From assembly GCA_023131935.1 (NCBI GenBank), contig JAGLYY010000075.1, positions 1-8,267 on the forward strand: a stretch of 8,267 nt of DNA, written 5' to 3'. The position numbers and the translations under genes were made by a program. The notes below the pieces were generated by a model. It did not search any database, was not told where the DNA came from, and worked only from the letters and a program-made list of their open reading frames with translations. Shown one piece after another: positions 1 to 6,750 of this stretch. Origin of the DNA: Spirochaetales bacterium (GTDB lineage: Bacteria; Spirochaetota; Spirochaetia; JAGLYY01). The number at the start of each line of letters is the position of its first letter. Positions within the stretch are counted from its first letter, which is position 1.

Positions 1-1070
1 GCATTCTCCAGGGGCATCTGCAGAATCTTGCTTTTTTCCTTGCGCTGCCGCAGCGCTTTAATCACCGGTTTGATGAAAGTGAGGGTCCCAAAGGAAACAA
101 GGGCAACCTCCTCAGGATCAAACCGATCGAGAATTTCCTGGTAAATAGCCCCATAATCCCTTTCCCATCCCTGGTACCAGATAATCGGGTGAAAATGAAA
201 ACCTACAAGGGTCCCATTGTCTGCGGTCTGCCGGGCGGCATCAATCCGCTCCTTGAGAGAAGCGGTAAGATGTTCCTCATTTTGAATGATTACCGGAGGA
301 TTGAGAGACCAGGCAGCAATAACATTCCCGGGCACCGGGTTTTCAATAAGACAGGATATATTCTTCGATTTTGTTTTCAACTCAAGAATCACATTGGGAT
401 TATCTTTCGCGAAAGCAAACAGATGGTCCAGAAGACCCTCCCGGTTCCCCCACATCAGAGAGTCCGAGGATTGTCCTGTTCCGATATGATAGATCTTCTC
501 AGGATCCAGATGTAAATTCTCCAGTTTTTCCTTAAGGTTTCCATGAAAGTAGACCTTTTCATCATGATAAAAGGACTGGATTGAACAGTAGGTACAGGCA
601 AACCCGCAGTTTTTTACCGCGTCGAGGGTTTGAAGATTGCAGCACCGGGTTTTTTCTGAAGCCACAGGGCAGATACCAAGGATATTCTCCTCCTCCGATT
701 GCACTTCAAAACAGATTTGATTATTCCGGGGAGGATCGGGTTGGAAATTGGAATAGTCTTTCTTCTTGTTTTTTAATTCGTTCCAGGATTTCTTCACATC
801 ACCAAGGACCTTCTGCTTCAGGGCTTTTCCTTCTGATATTGCAACCGGGGGGGATGCCCGGCCCTCCTCATTCCATAAATCCATGAGGGTCCCCTCCTCC
901 CACATTTCAAGGTCTGAGGCAATATCTATGAGAATCTTAATTTCCTGAAAGGTCAGGCGGAGGGAATCCGCTTTCCTCGATAGAAAGGCCCGGTGCTCAG
1001 GTAATAGAGAAATCCAGGTCTTGTTATCATGAAACTGGAGAATTTTACTTTCCCTCTTTTTTTCGTTCAA
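1..1070 (-). CDS. SPL-family radical SAM protein (spore photoproduct lyase-like), C-terminus cut off by the window edge
   Basis: The minus frame is open from 1070 to the left edge, giving 356 residues and no stop. A radical SAM [4Fe-4S] motif C-x3-C-x2-C is visible at C155, C159 and C162 (CGFACTYC). Further on, 'GFHFHPIIWYQGWERDY' ends with the GWER block at residues 301-304, which I recognise from SplB. About 150 residues precede the cluster motif, including a CC pair before 'NLQTLDAV'. The family uses SAM radical chemistry; true SPL repairs the thymine spore photoproduct in DNA. The start is TTG at 1070-1068. AGGA lies 7 nt upstream and no ATG occurs until well inside the protein. One base separates this start from the NicO stop, so translation is probably coupled. 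The Cys that donates hydrogen in Bacillus SPL seems replaced: the matching block reads GTGQSSDSL (197-205). The substrate may therefore differ. Family is confident; substrate is unknown. Confidence 0.88.
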   Translation of the reverse strand, partial: MNEKKRESKILQFHDNKTWISLLPEHRAFLSRKADSLRLTFQEIKILIDIASDLEMWEEGTLMDLWNEEGRASPPVAISEGKALKQKVLGDVKKSWNELKNKKKDYSNFQPDPPRNNQICFEVQSEEENILGICPVASEKTRCCNLQTLDAVKNCGFACTYCSIQSFYHDEKVYFHGNLKEKLENLHLDPEKIYHIGTGQSSDSLMWGNREGLLDHLFAFAKDNPNVILELKTKSKNISCLIENPVPGNVIAAWSLNPPVIIQNEEHLTASLKERIDAARQTADNGTLVGFHFHPIIWYQGWERDYGAIYQEILDRFDPEEVALVSFGTLTFIKPVIKALRQRKEKSKILQMPLEN

Positions 1071-1071
1071 T

Positions 1072-1980
1072 TTAGTGTCCTGTGATACCTGGGAAGAGAA
1101 ATGGAATACTCATAAATAAGCCAAAAAGAAAAATAAGGAGGTTTCCCACTATTTCGAGGCCCTCATGTACAAAAGTACTGATTCGGTCCTTTCCTTCAAG
1201 GAGTACAAGGAGCTGTTTTTTACCAAAGATTGTGACGATGGCAACACCTGAGATAATCACCGCCATTCCCAGAGACATGGCGAAAACCGCGAAGATCCCC
1301 ACGGGAATAATACCCAGGGAAATAGAAAAGAGCAGGATTGTCGCTGCTCCGGGACAGGGCACCAGCCCTGCCGCAAGGATTATCGCGGGAAGGCTCCTGT
1401 TCTTTTGCCTGTCCCCGGATCCTTTCGATAGTTCCTTCCTCCGGAAAAGCTGTATGAGTGTTATTCCAAGCATAACAAGACCGATCAGGGCAAGGGCACC
1501 ATAGCTAAACCCCTCGAGATAGTAGTTTACCTGCTCGAAGGAGGAAAGGAGGGCAGACTTGATGATTATGTAACTTACAAGGATGATTCCCACAGCTGAT
1601 GCGGCATGAAGAAAAGCAAGGGAAAATCCGGCGAGAAACCCTTGAGAGGGGGTGGCATCCTTTGAAAGAAAATAGGAAAATATTACAGTCTTCCGGTGCC
1701 CCGGCCCTAAGGCATGAATAAGGCCATAGAGGAGGGATAGACCAAGAATGGAGATCAGGGTGAGGGGAGAGCGGTCTGATTTCACCCTGCCCATAATCTC
1801 CCCCAGTTTTTCCCGGAACGTCCGCTGGGCAGAGGCGATGGTTTTTAGAAAGGGAGAACTACTGGAAAATGCGGGGGCCGGTGTTTTCCGGGAATCGGGT
1901 TTTGAGATAAAGGGGTTCCCCTGGGCAAAAATCAAAGAGGTATGAAAAATCAGCAGGAGAAGAATCAGGAAACGCTTCAC
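1072..1980 (-). CDS. NicO/RcnA-family nickel/cobalt-type membrane transporter
   Basis: This 302-residue polytopic membrane protein has a signal-like N-terminus (1-19) and a polar stretch of about 50 residues. Membrane segments follow at roughly 73-92, 115-140, 157-178, 198-225, 228-252 and 275-297. The NicO signature HALGPGH is at 89-95. A second conserved element, GLVPCPGA, is at 205-212, and His125 lies in a membrane segment; these are the likely metal-path residues. The family (COG2215/NreB-RcnA type) moves Ni, Co or related divalent metals across the inner membrane, mostly as exporters. The loop at 179-196 is charged, and the His-rich loop of E. coli RcnA is absent, so metal specificity is open. 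The start is GTG at 1980-1978, with AGGAAGG about 4 nt upstream. It overlaps the DUF1007 stop as GTGA. The neighbour encodes the usual DUF1007 partner, which supports a two-component metal module. Confidence 0.88.
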   Translation of the reverse strand: MKRFLILLLLIFHTSLIFAQGNPFISKPDSRKTPAPAFSSSSPFLKTIASAQRTFREKLGEIMGRVKSDRSPLTLISILGLSLLYGLIHALGPGHRKTVIFSYFLSKDATPSQGFLAGFSLAFLHAASAVGIILVSYIIIKSALLSSFEQVNYYLEGFSYGALALIGLVMLGITLIQLFRRKELSKGSGDRQKNRSLPAIILAAGLVPCPGAATILLFSISLGIIPVGIFAVFAMSLGMAVIISGVAIVTIFGKKQLLVLLEGKDRISTFVHEGLEIVGNLLIFLFGLFMSIPFLFPGITGH

Positions 1981-2615
1981 TGGGCCTTCCTGAATTTGAG
2001 AACAACTTCGGTGGGATAAGCGGTACCGGAATATGCGGTATTATTTCTCCCTCCGGAGGCATTCTGATTATTGTAACTGATAGACAGGTCCTTATTTTCA
2101 TTCAAATATATCACCATTTCCACTCCGGATTCTCCCCGGACAGACACGGGATTATCTTCGATTAAAGCGATATCACAGAAAAAAGTTTCATCGAAAAGAG
2201 CAACTCTGAGGATACCAAATTTTTCTCCTGCTTCTACATGGAAGGGAACAAAGAAGCGATACCCCAATCGATCATTCTCAATATACACTTCGAAGTTTTT
2301 TACCTCTTCTACAGGGTATGGCCGGCCATTATAGCGGAGGCAGGTAAAGTATCCAAAATTCTTCAGGTTGGAAAACGCCCCCTCTTCGATCTCCTTCACC
2401 TCTTGTTCGTCAAACACCCTGTCACGGTTCAAGTCAAAATCGAGGATAATCGACTCGGTAAACATACTATCAAAGATCCAATCGACCACGAACCCTTCAA
2501 GGCAGTTCCCGTCAAAAACAAAGGAGACCTTACTATCAATAAACATGTGGGGATGGGCAGTTATCCCTCCTACCACCAGCAGGAATAACCCCAGAAAACC
2601 AAATAATCTCTTCAT
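1977..2615 (-). CDS. DUF1007-family secreted protein, metal-transport partner
   Basis: This 212-residue protein has a clear signal peptide (1-20) that ends just before HPH at 21-23. Cleavage after Ala20 would expose an N-terminal His, a typical metal ligand arrangement. The mature part matches the DUF1007 pattern: HPHMFIDSKVSFVFDG, then W-x-FD, then an acidic EF-hand-like loop. The loop places Asp61, Asn63, Asp65, Asp69 and Glu72 at positions 1, 3, 5, 9 and 12. Later blocks 'FGYFTCLRYNGRP' and 'ALFDETFFCDIAL' also fit the family (COG3683, periplasmic component of an uncharacterised transport system). It should sit in the periplasm and help the overlapping NicO transporter; the exact role is unproven. 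The ATG at 2615-2613 is preceded by GAGAG 4 nt away. This is the first gene of the leftward unit. The C-terminal 40 residues are Asn/Gly-rich and poorly conserved. Confidence 0.87.
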   Translation of the reverse strand: MKRLFGFLGLFLLVVGGITAHPHMFIDSKVSFVFDGNCLEGFVVDWIFDSMFTESIILDFDLNRDRVFDEQEVKEIEEGAFSNLKNFGYFTCLRYNGRPYPVEEVKNFEVYIENDRLGYRFFVPFHVEAGEKFGILRVALFDETFFCDIALIEDNPVSVRGESGVEMVIYLNENKDLSISYNNQNASGGRNNTAYSGTAYPTEVVLKFRKAQ

Positions 2616-2656
2616 TATACTCTCTAATTATACTCTATATTTATGCTTGATACTCT
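2614..2656 (-). promoter_or_regulatory. Direct repeats at the start of the metal-transport unit, possible operator/promoter
   Basis: On the plus strand ATTATACTCT occurs twice, at 2614-2623 and 2627-2636. A shortened copy, GATACTCT, is at 2649-2656. Read leftwards the first two are AGAGTATAAT, so each carries a perfect TATAAT; the second (2632-2627) could be a -10 box. I see no good -35 at 16-18 nt. The repeats overlap the ribosome binding site and the start codon of the DUF1007 gene. A regulator bound here could block both transcription and translation. The repeats are seen directly; the regulatory role is inference. Confidence 0.35.
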
Positions 2657-2780
2657 TTCTATTAAGAACGACCCTATTATGCCCTTCCCGGCAGGATTTT
2701 GCAATGCGCTCTTGTTGCTCTTCTAACGGTTTTCTTGACTCTTCACCTAAAATAACAGACACTTAAAATAGGGGAAGCCA
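2657..2780. other. Remainder of the divergent spacer; promoter of the nfeD-floA operon not located
   Basis: This is AT-rich spacer between divergent genes. TTGACT (2735-2740) looks like a -35 box, but the nearest TAAAAT elements at 2748 and 2764 are at wrong distances (7 and 23 nt). The promoter must lie here but I cannot place it. AGGGGAAG ending just before CCAATG serves as the ribosome binding site for the gene at 2781. Confidence 0.4.
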
Positions 2781-4220
2781 ATGAAACGGACCGTTATTTT
2801 TATGCTGCTCATATTAGCCATCCAACCTCTCTTTGGAGATGGTACCTTCATCATCCCCATTCATGGGGACATTGAACCCTTCCAGCTGGTCTTCCTCCGG
2901 CGGGGAATACAGTCTGCTGAAGACGCAGACAGGATCATCTTCGATATCAACACATTCGGCGGCAGGGTCGATACAGCCCTTAAAATCGCCACCCTCATCG
3001 GTTCGCTGGAAAACATTGAAACCATATCCTACATATCCGCTGGTTCCGAAAGCCTTGGGGTCAGCTGGTCCGCGGGTGCATTAATATCATTCTCCTGCAA
3101 TACCATCTACATGGCCACAGGGACCTCGATGGGCGCGGCGGCCCCGGTGTACCAGACCCAGGAGGGTATGGCAATGGCTGAGGAAAAAACCGTGAGCGCT
3201 GTGCGGGCCCAGATGGCAGCCCTGGCGGAAAAGAATGATTACCCGAAAGCTGCTGCCCTGGGAATGGTAGATGAAGACCTGGTGGTACAGGAGGTATTTC
3301 ACGACGGACAGATTTCCCTCGCCCTGGGAAGGGAATTGGAGCACCTCAAAGCTGAAGCAGAGAAGAAGGGAGTATCTTTCGAAGCAGGTTTAATTATCTC
3401 TCCCGAGGGGAAGCTCCTTACCCTTACCGCCGGAGAGATGGCACGGTATCACATTTCCCGGGGGACCGTAAACAACAGGGAAGAACTCCTTACCCTTCTT
3501 GGAATTGAGACAGGGGAGATCATCGAGTTCGAAACCTCTTTTACCGACAAACTCGTCGCGGTTATTACCAGTGCCGCAGTGGGCGGACTGATCCTTACAA
3601 TAGGCCTTTTAGCCCTCTATATGGAGATAACGAGCCCCGGTTTTGGAGTACCCGGCACTATCGCGATAATCTGTTTCGCTATTGTATTTGGCGGGGGGGC
3701 CCTTATGGGGACCCTTGGGTCCCTGGAACTGCTACTCTTTTTACTCGGTGTAGTCCTTCTGGTTGTGGAGATCTTTCTTATTCCCGGATTCGGCATCACG
3801 GGGATTTCCGGCATTATCCTCATTGCTGCTTCATTAATCCTCTCCAGACAGGATTTTATCTTTCCCAGCTTTGAGTGGGAGATGGAGCTCTTTCTCCATA
3901 ATATACTCCTGGTCCTGGGCACCATCGGAGCTTCTATAATCATTATGGCTCTTATCCTTGTCCTCTTCCCCCATATAAGACCATTTCGCCGAATGATACT
4001 GATTACTCCTGAAAGTCAGGCTGTCCCGGCGGTGCAGGAAAAGCGGGAAGAACTAATCGCGGGTAGAGGGATAACGCTTACCCCCTTGCGTCCATCGGGG
4101 AAAGCGGTTTTTCAGGGAGAGGTCCTCCAGGTGGAGGCAGACGGGGAATTCCTGGAAACCGGGATGGAGATCGTTGTTATTGAGCAAAGCGGCAACGTTA
4201 TCAAGGTGAAAAAGGGATGA
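2781..4220 (+). CDS. Long-form NfeD: membrane-bound ClpP-class serine protease with NfeD domain
   Basis: The 479 residues carry the three parts of long NfeD proteins (archaeal 1510-type). First comes a signal peptide (1-19), then a ClpP/SppA-like protease domain (about 22-245). It includes the oxyanion-type strand INTFGGRVD (56-64), a nucleophile Ser97 in WSAGA, the following 'TGTSMGAAAPV', and a likely general base Lys136 in AEEKTVSAV, a Ser/Lys dyad. Hydrophobic segments span about 258-400, including the family's 'SPGFGVPG' (285-292) and 'IPGFGITG' (334-341) hairpin loops. A soluble OB-fold NfeD domain (about 425-479) contains 'LTPLRPSGKAVF'. The protease domain should face the periplasm and the OB domain the cytoplasm or membrane surface. 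Related enzymes cleave hydrophobic C-termini of stomatin/flotillin-type proteins, and a flotillin-like gene lies two genes downstream. It is first in a four-gene operon. Family and active site are confident; the substrate is inferred. Confidence 0.92.
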   Translation: MKRTVIFMLLILAIQPLFGDGTFIIPIHGDIEPFQLVFLRRGIQSAEDADRIIFDINTFGGRVDTALKIATLIGSLENIETISYISAGSESLGVSWSAGALISFSCNTIYMATGTSMGAAAPVYQTQEGMAMAEEKTVSAVRAQMAALAEKNDYPKAAALGMVDEDLVVQEVFHDGQISLALGRELEHLKAEAEKKGVSFEAGLIISPEGKLLTLTAGEMARYHISRGTVNNREELLTLLGIETGEIIEFETSFTDKLVAVITSAAVGGLILTIGLLALYMEITSPGFGVPGTIAIICFAIVFGGGALMGTLGSLELLLFLLGVVLLVVEIFLIPGFGITGISGIILIAASLILSRQDFIFPSFEWEMELFLHNILLVLGTIGASIIIMALILVLFPHIRPFRRMILITPESQAVPAVQEKREELIAGRGITLTPLRPSGKAVFQGEVLQVEADGEFLETGMEIVVIEQSGNVIKVKKG

Positions 4221-4702
4221 GTCTATTAATTACCATTGGCCTGGGGATCATCGGCATCATTGCCATTATCATCGAATTCTTTGTTCCGGCCGCCGGAATA
4301 ATCGGAATCATCGGTGGCGGAAGCATTATTGGGGGCATTGTGCTCACCTACATCCATTTTGGAAAAACAGCCGGTTCCCTTTACCTGCTCGGGGCCCTGG
4401 TATTTGCACCGGCTCTCATTATACTGTATTTTAGATTTTTCCACCGGTCGTGGATAGGAAAAAAACTTATCCTTGACCGAAACCAGAGCAGGAATGAGGG
4501 TTTTGCCAGTTATGAGGAGCAGCGGTACGACGGCCTCTTAGGGGTCGAAGGGACCGCTCTCACCGATCTCCGCCCTTCGGGGATGGCGAAGATTGACGAC
4601 AAGAAGTACAGCGTCCTCACCGGGGGCGAATATATAGAGGCGGGTGTAAGTATTCGGGTAACCCGGATCGACGGAAGCCGAATTGTGGTTCAAAAGCTAT
4701 AA
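4217..4702 (+). CDS. Short NfeD-family membrane protein
   Basis: This 161-residue protein has hydrophobic segments at about 4-20, 25-46 and 54-74, then a basic turn and a soluble C-terminal OB-fold NfeD domain (about 103-161). The conserved 'TALTDLRPSGMAKI' block is at 113-126, and 'GEYIEAGVSIRVTRIDGSRIVV' closes the domain. It lacks the protease domain of its upstream neighbour, and its membrane region has the usual 'FFVPAAGIIGIIGG' signature (21-34). Its ATG overlaps the upstream stop as ATGA, so the two are translationally coupled. Short NfeDs usually sit next to a flotillin or stomatin gene and act with it in membrane microdomains. Here floA follows after 14 bp, which fits that pattern. 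The split into one protease-bearing and one protease-free NfeD before floA resembles arrangements known in other bacteria. Confidence 0.9.
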   Translation: MSLLITIGLGIIGIIAIIIEFFVPAAGIIGIIGGGSIIGGIVLTYIHFGKTAGSLYLLGALVFAPALIILYFRFFHRSWIGKKLILDRNQSRNEGFASYEEQRYDGLLGVEGTALTDLRPSGMAKIDDKKYSVLTGGEYIEAGVSIRVTRIDGSRIVVQKL

Positions 4703-4716
4703 GAGGGAGGATTTAC

Positions 4717-5715
4717 ATGGTTTTAATTATTGGAGTGATTCTTGGAGGAATTCTATTCATTGTCCTTCTGGCGTTCTTCCTGAAGTTCTTCAGCCTGTGG
4801 TTCAGGGCTCTCCTGTCAGGAGCGCACATCAAAATGGCCAGGTTGATTGGGATGTGGATCCGCAGGGTTAAATCCACGATTATAGTCGATTCCCGGATCA
4901 TGCTGACAAAAGCGGGTATGCCTATCGACTCAGACCTCCTCGAAACCCACTACCTCGCGGGAGGGGACGTTATCAAGGTAAGCAAAGCGCTGATAGCCGC
5001 GAACAAGGCAAACATCCCGCTAAATTTCCAAAAAGCCGCCGCCATTGACTTGGCTGGACGTGATGTACTGGACGCGGTGAGAACGAGCGTTAATCCGAAG
5101 GTAATTGACTGTCCCAACCCTGAAAAGGGAAGATATACCATCGACGCGGTAGCAAGGGATGGAATTCAACTGAAAGCCCGTGCCCGGGTTACCGTTCGGG
5201 CCAACATCGAACGCCTCGTCGGCGGCGCCACGGAGGAAACAATTATTGCCCGGGTTGGAGAGGGGATCGTAACAACCATCGGTTCCTCCTCGACTTATAA
5301 AGAGGTTCTGCAGAACCCGGATAACATTTCAAAAACCGTTTTGCTGAAGGGGCTCGACGCCGGGACCGCCTTTGAGATCCTTTCCATCGATATCGCGGAT
5401 ATCGATGTGGGGACAAACATCGGAGCAAAGCTGCAGGCCGACCAGGCGGAGGCTGACAAGAGGCGTTTTCAGGCAGTCGCCGAGCAGAGAAGGGCCGCGG
5501 CTATCGCCCTGGAACAGGAGAATGTCGCTCAGGAAAGGGAAAACCGGGCAAAAGTCGTGCTCGCTGAGGTAGAAATCCCCAAGGCCATAGCAGAGGCTTT
5601 CAGATCGGGAAATCTCGGGATCATGGATTATTACCGGCTAAAGAACATCCAGGCGGATACCTCTATGAGGCAGAGTATCGGAGAAGAAACTCAACCGGAG
5701 GATGATAATAAATAA
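4717..5715 (+). CDS. floA: Flotillin-like protein FloA
   Basis: The 332 residues match the usual FloA (YqfA/UPF0365) length of about 330. An N-terminal membrane hairpin or re-entrant segment (about 2-34) is followed by a PHB/SPFH domain. Recognisable blocks are 'MLTKAGMPIDSDLLETHYLAGG' (62-83), 'NIPLNFQKAAAIDLAGRDVL' (99-118), 'VNPKVIDCP' (125-133) and 'RARVTVRANIERLVGGATEET' (155-175). The Ala/Glu/Gln-rich helical stretch at about 238-290 is the oligomerising flotillin region, and a conserved 'GIMDYYRLKNIQADT' (301-315) follows. FloA scaffolds cytoplasmic-membrane microdomains and affects membrane fluidity and assembly of membrane proteins. GGGAGG lies 6 nt before the ATG. It is the third gene of the operon, after two NfeD genes, the classic partner family. 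The acidic tail from 322 is variable. Confidence is high on both identity and start. Confidence 0.96.
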   Translation: MVLIIGVILGGILFIVLLAFFLKFFSLWFRALLSGAHIKMARLIGMWIRRVKSTIIVDSRIMLTKAGMPIDSDLLETHYLAGGDVIKVSKALIAANKANIPLNFQKAAAIDLAGRDVLDAVRTSVNPKVIDCPNPEKGRYTIDAVARDGIQLKARARVTVRANIERLVGGATEETIIARVGEGIVTTIGSSSTYKEVLQNPDNISKTVLLKGLDAGTAFEILSIDIADIDVGTNIGAKLQADQAEADKRRFQAVAEQRRAAAIALEQENVAQERENRAKVVLAEVEIPKAIAEAFRSGNLGIMDYYRLKNIQADTSMRQSIGEETQPEDDNK

Positions 5716-5729
5716 TTGAAGGAGTTTTT

Positions 5730-6098
5730 ATGAACAACGGCGGAATCATTACCCTTCTTCCCACACTGTTGTTGCTTCTGCTTTTCTTTATCACCCCGCT
5801 GGTGCTGCGGTTCATTGAGAAGGCTCGTGAAAAACGCCTGAAGCAACTCTCAGTCGCCACCCGGCCCAATTCCAGTCAGGAAGAGACAGCACCTCCTCTC
5901 CGGAATGATCTGGAGAGGAACAGTGTACCGGAGAGAATCTCGAAGGAAAAAACCGGGAGGCCCTTCCCCTCTCCATCATCCTTTAGGGAAACAACCCTGG
6001 AGCGGATCGCAAAATTGCCCCCCATGAAACGGGCTATAGTCTTAAGCGAGATCCTTGGAAAACCTGTTGGTCAGAGGGAAGATCCTATTCGACCGTAA
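5730..6098 (+). CDS. Small single-span membrane protein, last gene of the floA operon
   Basis: This 122-residue protein has one strong N-terminal membrane helix (about 6-27, Leu-rich), then a basic KAREKRLK segment that should stay in the cytoplasm. A Pro/Ser/Glu-rich disordered linker (about 42-88) leads to a compact C-terminal motif, 'RIAKLPPMKRAIVLSEILGKP' (about 93-113). I do not recognise a named domain. The C-terminal motif looks conserved in spirochaete proteins beside floA, but that is from memory. AAGGAG lies 5 nt before the ATG, and the gene starts 14 bp after floA, the same gap as before floA. The layout suggests a tail-anchored-like accessory whose cytoplasmic peptide contacts a partner, perhaps FloA or NfeD. 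Its last 14 bases overlap the antisense end of the MCP remnant, so the final residues (DPIRP) may have been acquired by that rearrangement. Confidence 0.78.
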   Translation: MNNGGIITLLPTLLLLLLFFITPLVLRFIEKAREKRLKQLSVATRPNSSQEETAPPLRNDLERNSVPERISKEKTGRPFPSPSSFRETTLERIAKLPPMKRAIVLSEILGKPVGQREDPIRP

Positions 6099-6249
6099 AC
6101 TCCCGCACTTTTCCGTTGAGCTCATTCATAAGATGCTCATTCCGGGTACACCGATCGGTAAGTTCGACCATGGCATTATCAATTTCTCCGATGGCAGCTT
6201 CGATTGCCGCGTTCATCGCAAGGAGATTTGTTTAGGCAGCTATTATCTC
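6085..6249 (-). pseudogene. Methyl-accepting chemotaxis protein remnant with a nonsense codon and internal deletion
   Basis: Reading leftwards from 6249 the frame gives E-I-I-A-A-stop-TNLLAMNAAIEAA, then IGEIDNAMVELTDRC, and ends at TAG (6087-6085). The first block is the hairpin tip of the MCP signalling domain, the most conserved part of all chemoreceptors. There a Gln normally precedes TNLLA, and TAA at 6234-6232 sits exactly at that Gln (CAA to TAA fits). The second block resembles the extreme C-terminus of spirochaete MCPs. The roughly 100 or more residues that should separate the two, the descending methylation helix, are gone. The similar strings GCAATCGAAG and GCCATCGGAG flank the junction, so a microhomology deletion is plausible. 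Nothing of the sensor, HAMP or ascending helix remains. No start or ribosome binding site is present. It is wedged between the ends of the floA operon and ybhB. Confidence 0.8.
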
Positions 6250-6698
6250 CGTTTATAGGTACCCATCAACTGCGCTTCCCCCAGGATATGACCTTTCATC
6301 AGGGAAAGTAGTTCCTTTTTCGTAATCCTTCCGTGATCTCCAAAGGTTGTATCAAGGGCATACAGTTTGAAGAAATAGCGATGTGTTCCGGAGGGGGGGC
6401 AGGGCCCTCCATATCCGAATCGCCGGAAATCTGAGATTCCCTGTCTGCTTCCATCAGATAAGAGAGGATCACCCGGGACCCCTTCGGGTAATCCGGAAAC
6501 TGAAGCTGGAATGTCATAAATCACCCAGTGGACCCAAGTCCCCACAGGGGCGTCGGGGTCATCACAAATAAGGGCGAAAGAAACAACCCCCTCAGGAGCC
6601 ATCCGCCAACTGAGGGGAGGTGAAAGGTCCTCACCATCACAGGTATATTTAAGAGGAATAGCCTCTCTCTCGGAAAACTCTGAACTTTCAATAATCAT
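6243..6698 (-). CDS. YbhB/YbcL-family PEBP protein (Raf kinase inhibitor-like)
   Basis: The 151 residues match the bacterial PEBP family length of 150-160. The signature ligand-pocket motifs are present: 'KYTCDGEDLSPPLSW' (17-31), 'CDDPDAPVGTWVHWVIYDIP' (45-64) and 'GYGGPCPPSGTHRYFFKLYAL' (95-115). It has no signal peptide, so it is probably cytoplasmic. The family binds anionic or phosphate-bearing ligands; the physiological role in bacteria is unknown. I choose the ATG at 6698-6696 rather than the upstream one at 6731. GAGGAGG lies 5 nt before it, and family members start right before this point; the extra 11 residues would be atypical. Its 3' end touches the MCP remnant, and no terminator separates them. 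A long leader with a strong hairpin lies upstream. Confidence 0.93.
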   Translation of the reverse strand: MIIESSEFSEREAIPLKYTCDGEDLSPPLSWRMAPEGVVSFALICDDPDAPVGTWVHWVIYDIPASVSGLPEGVPGDPLLSDGSRQGISDFRRFGYGGPCPPSGTHRYFFKLYALDTTFGDHGRITKKELLSLMKGHILGEAQLMGTYKRR

Positions 6699-6750
6699 CC
6701 TATCCTCCTCAGCAATTTTGATTTTAACCAATTTGACTCACTTGCTTCGA

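Noticed and set aside
189..948. Rightward open frames of 60-108 codons
   Set aside because: They are antisense to the SPL-like gene, whose minus frame carries the radical SAM motif and is continuous across the region.
2735..2769. TTGACT plus TAAAAT as the nfeD operon promoter
   Set aside because: The spacings of 7 or 23 nt do not fit a sigma-70 promoter.
6055..6258. Rightward 67-codon frame
   Set aside because: It is the antisense reading of the MCP remnant and has no ribosome binding site of its own.
6696..6731. Upstream ATG at 6731 for the ybhB gene
   Set aside because: The internal ATG at 6698 has a GAGGAGG ribosome binding site at the right distance and matches the family start.
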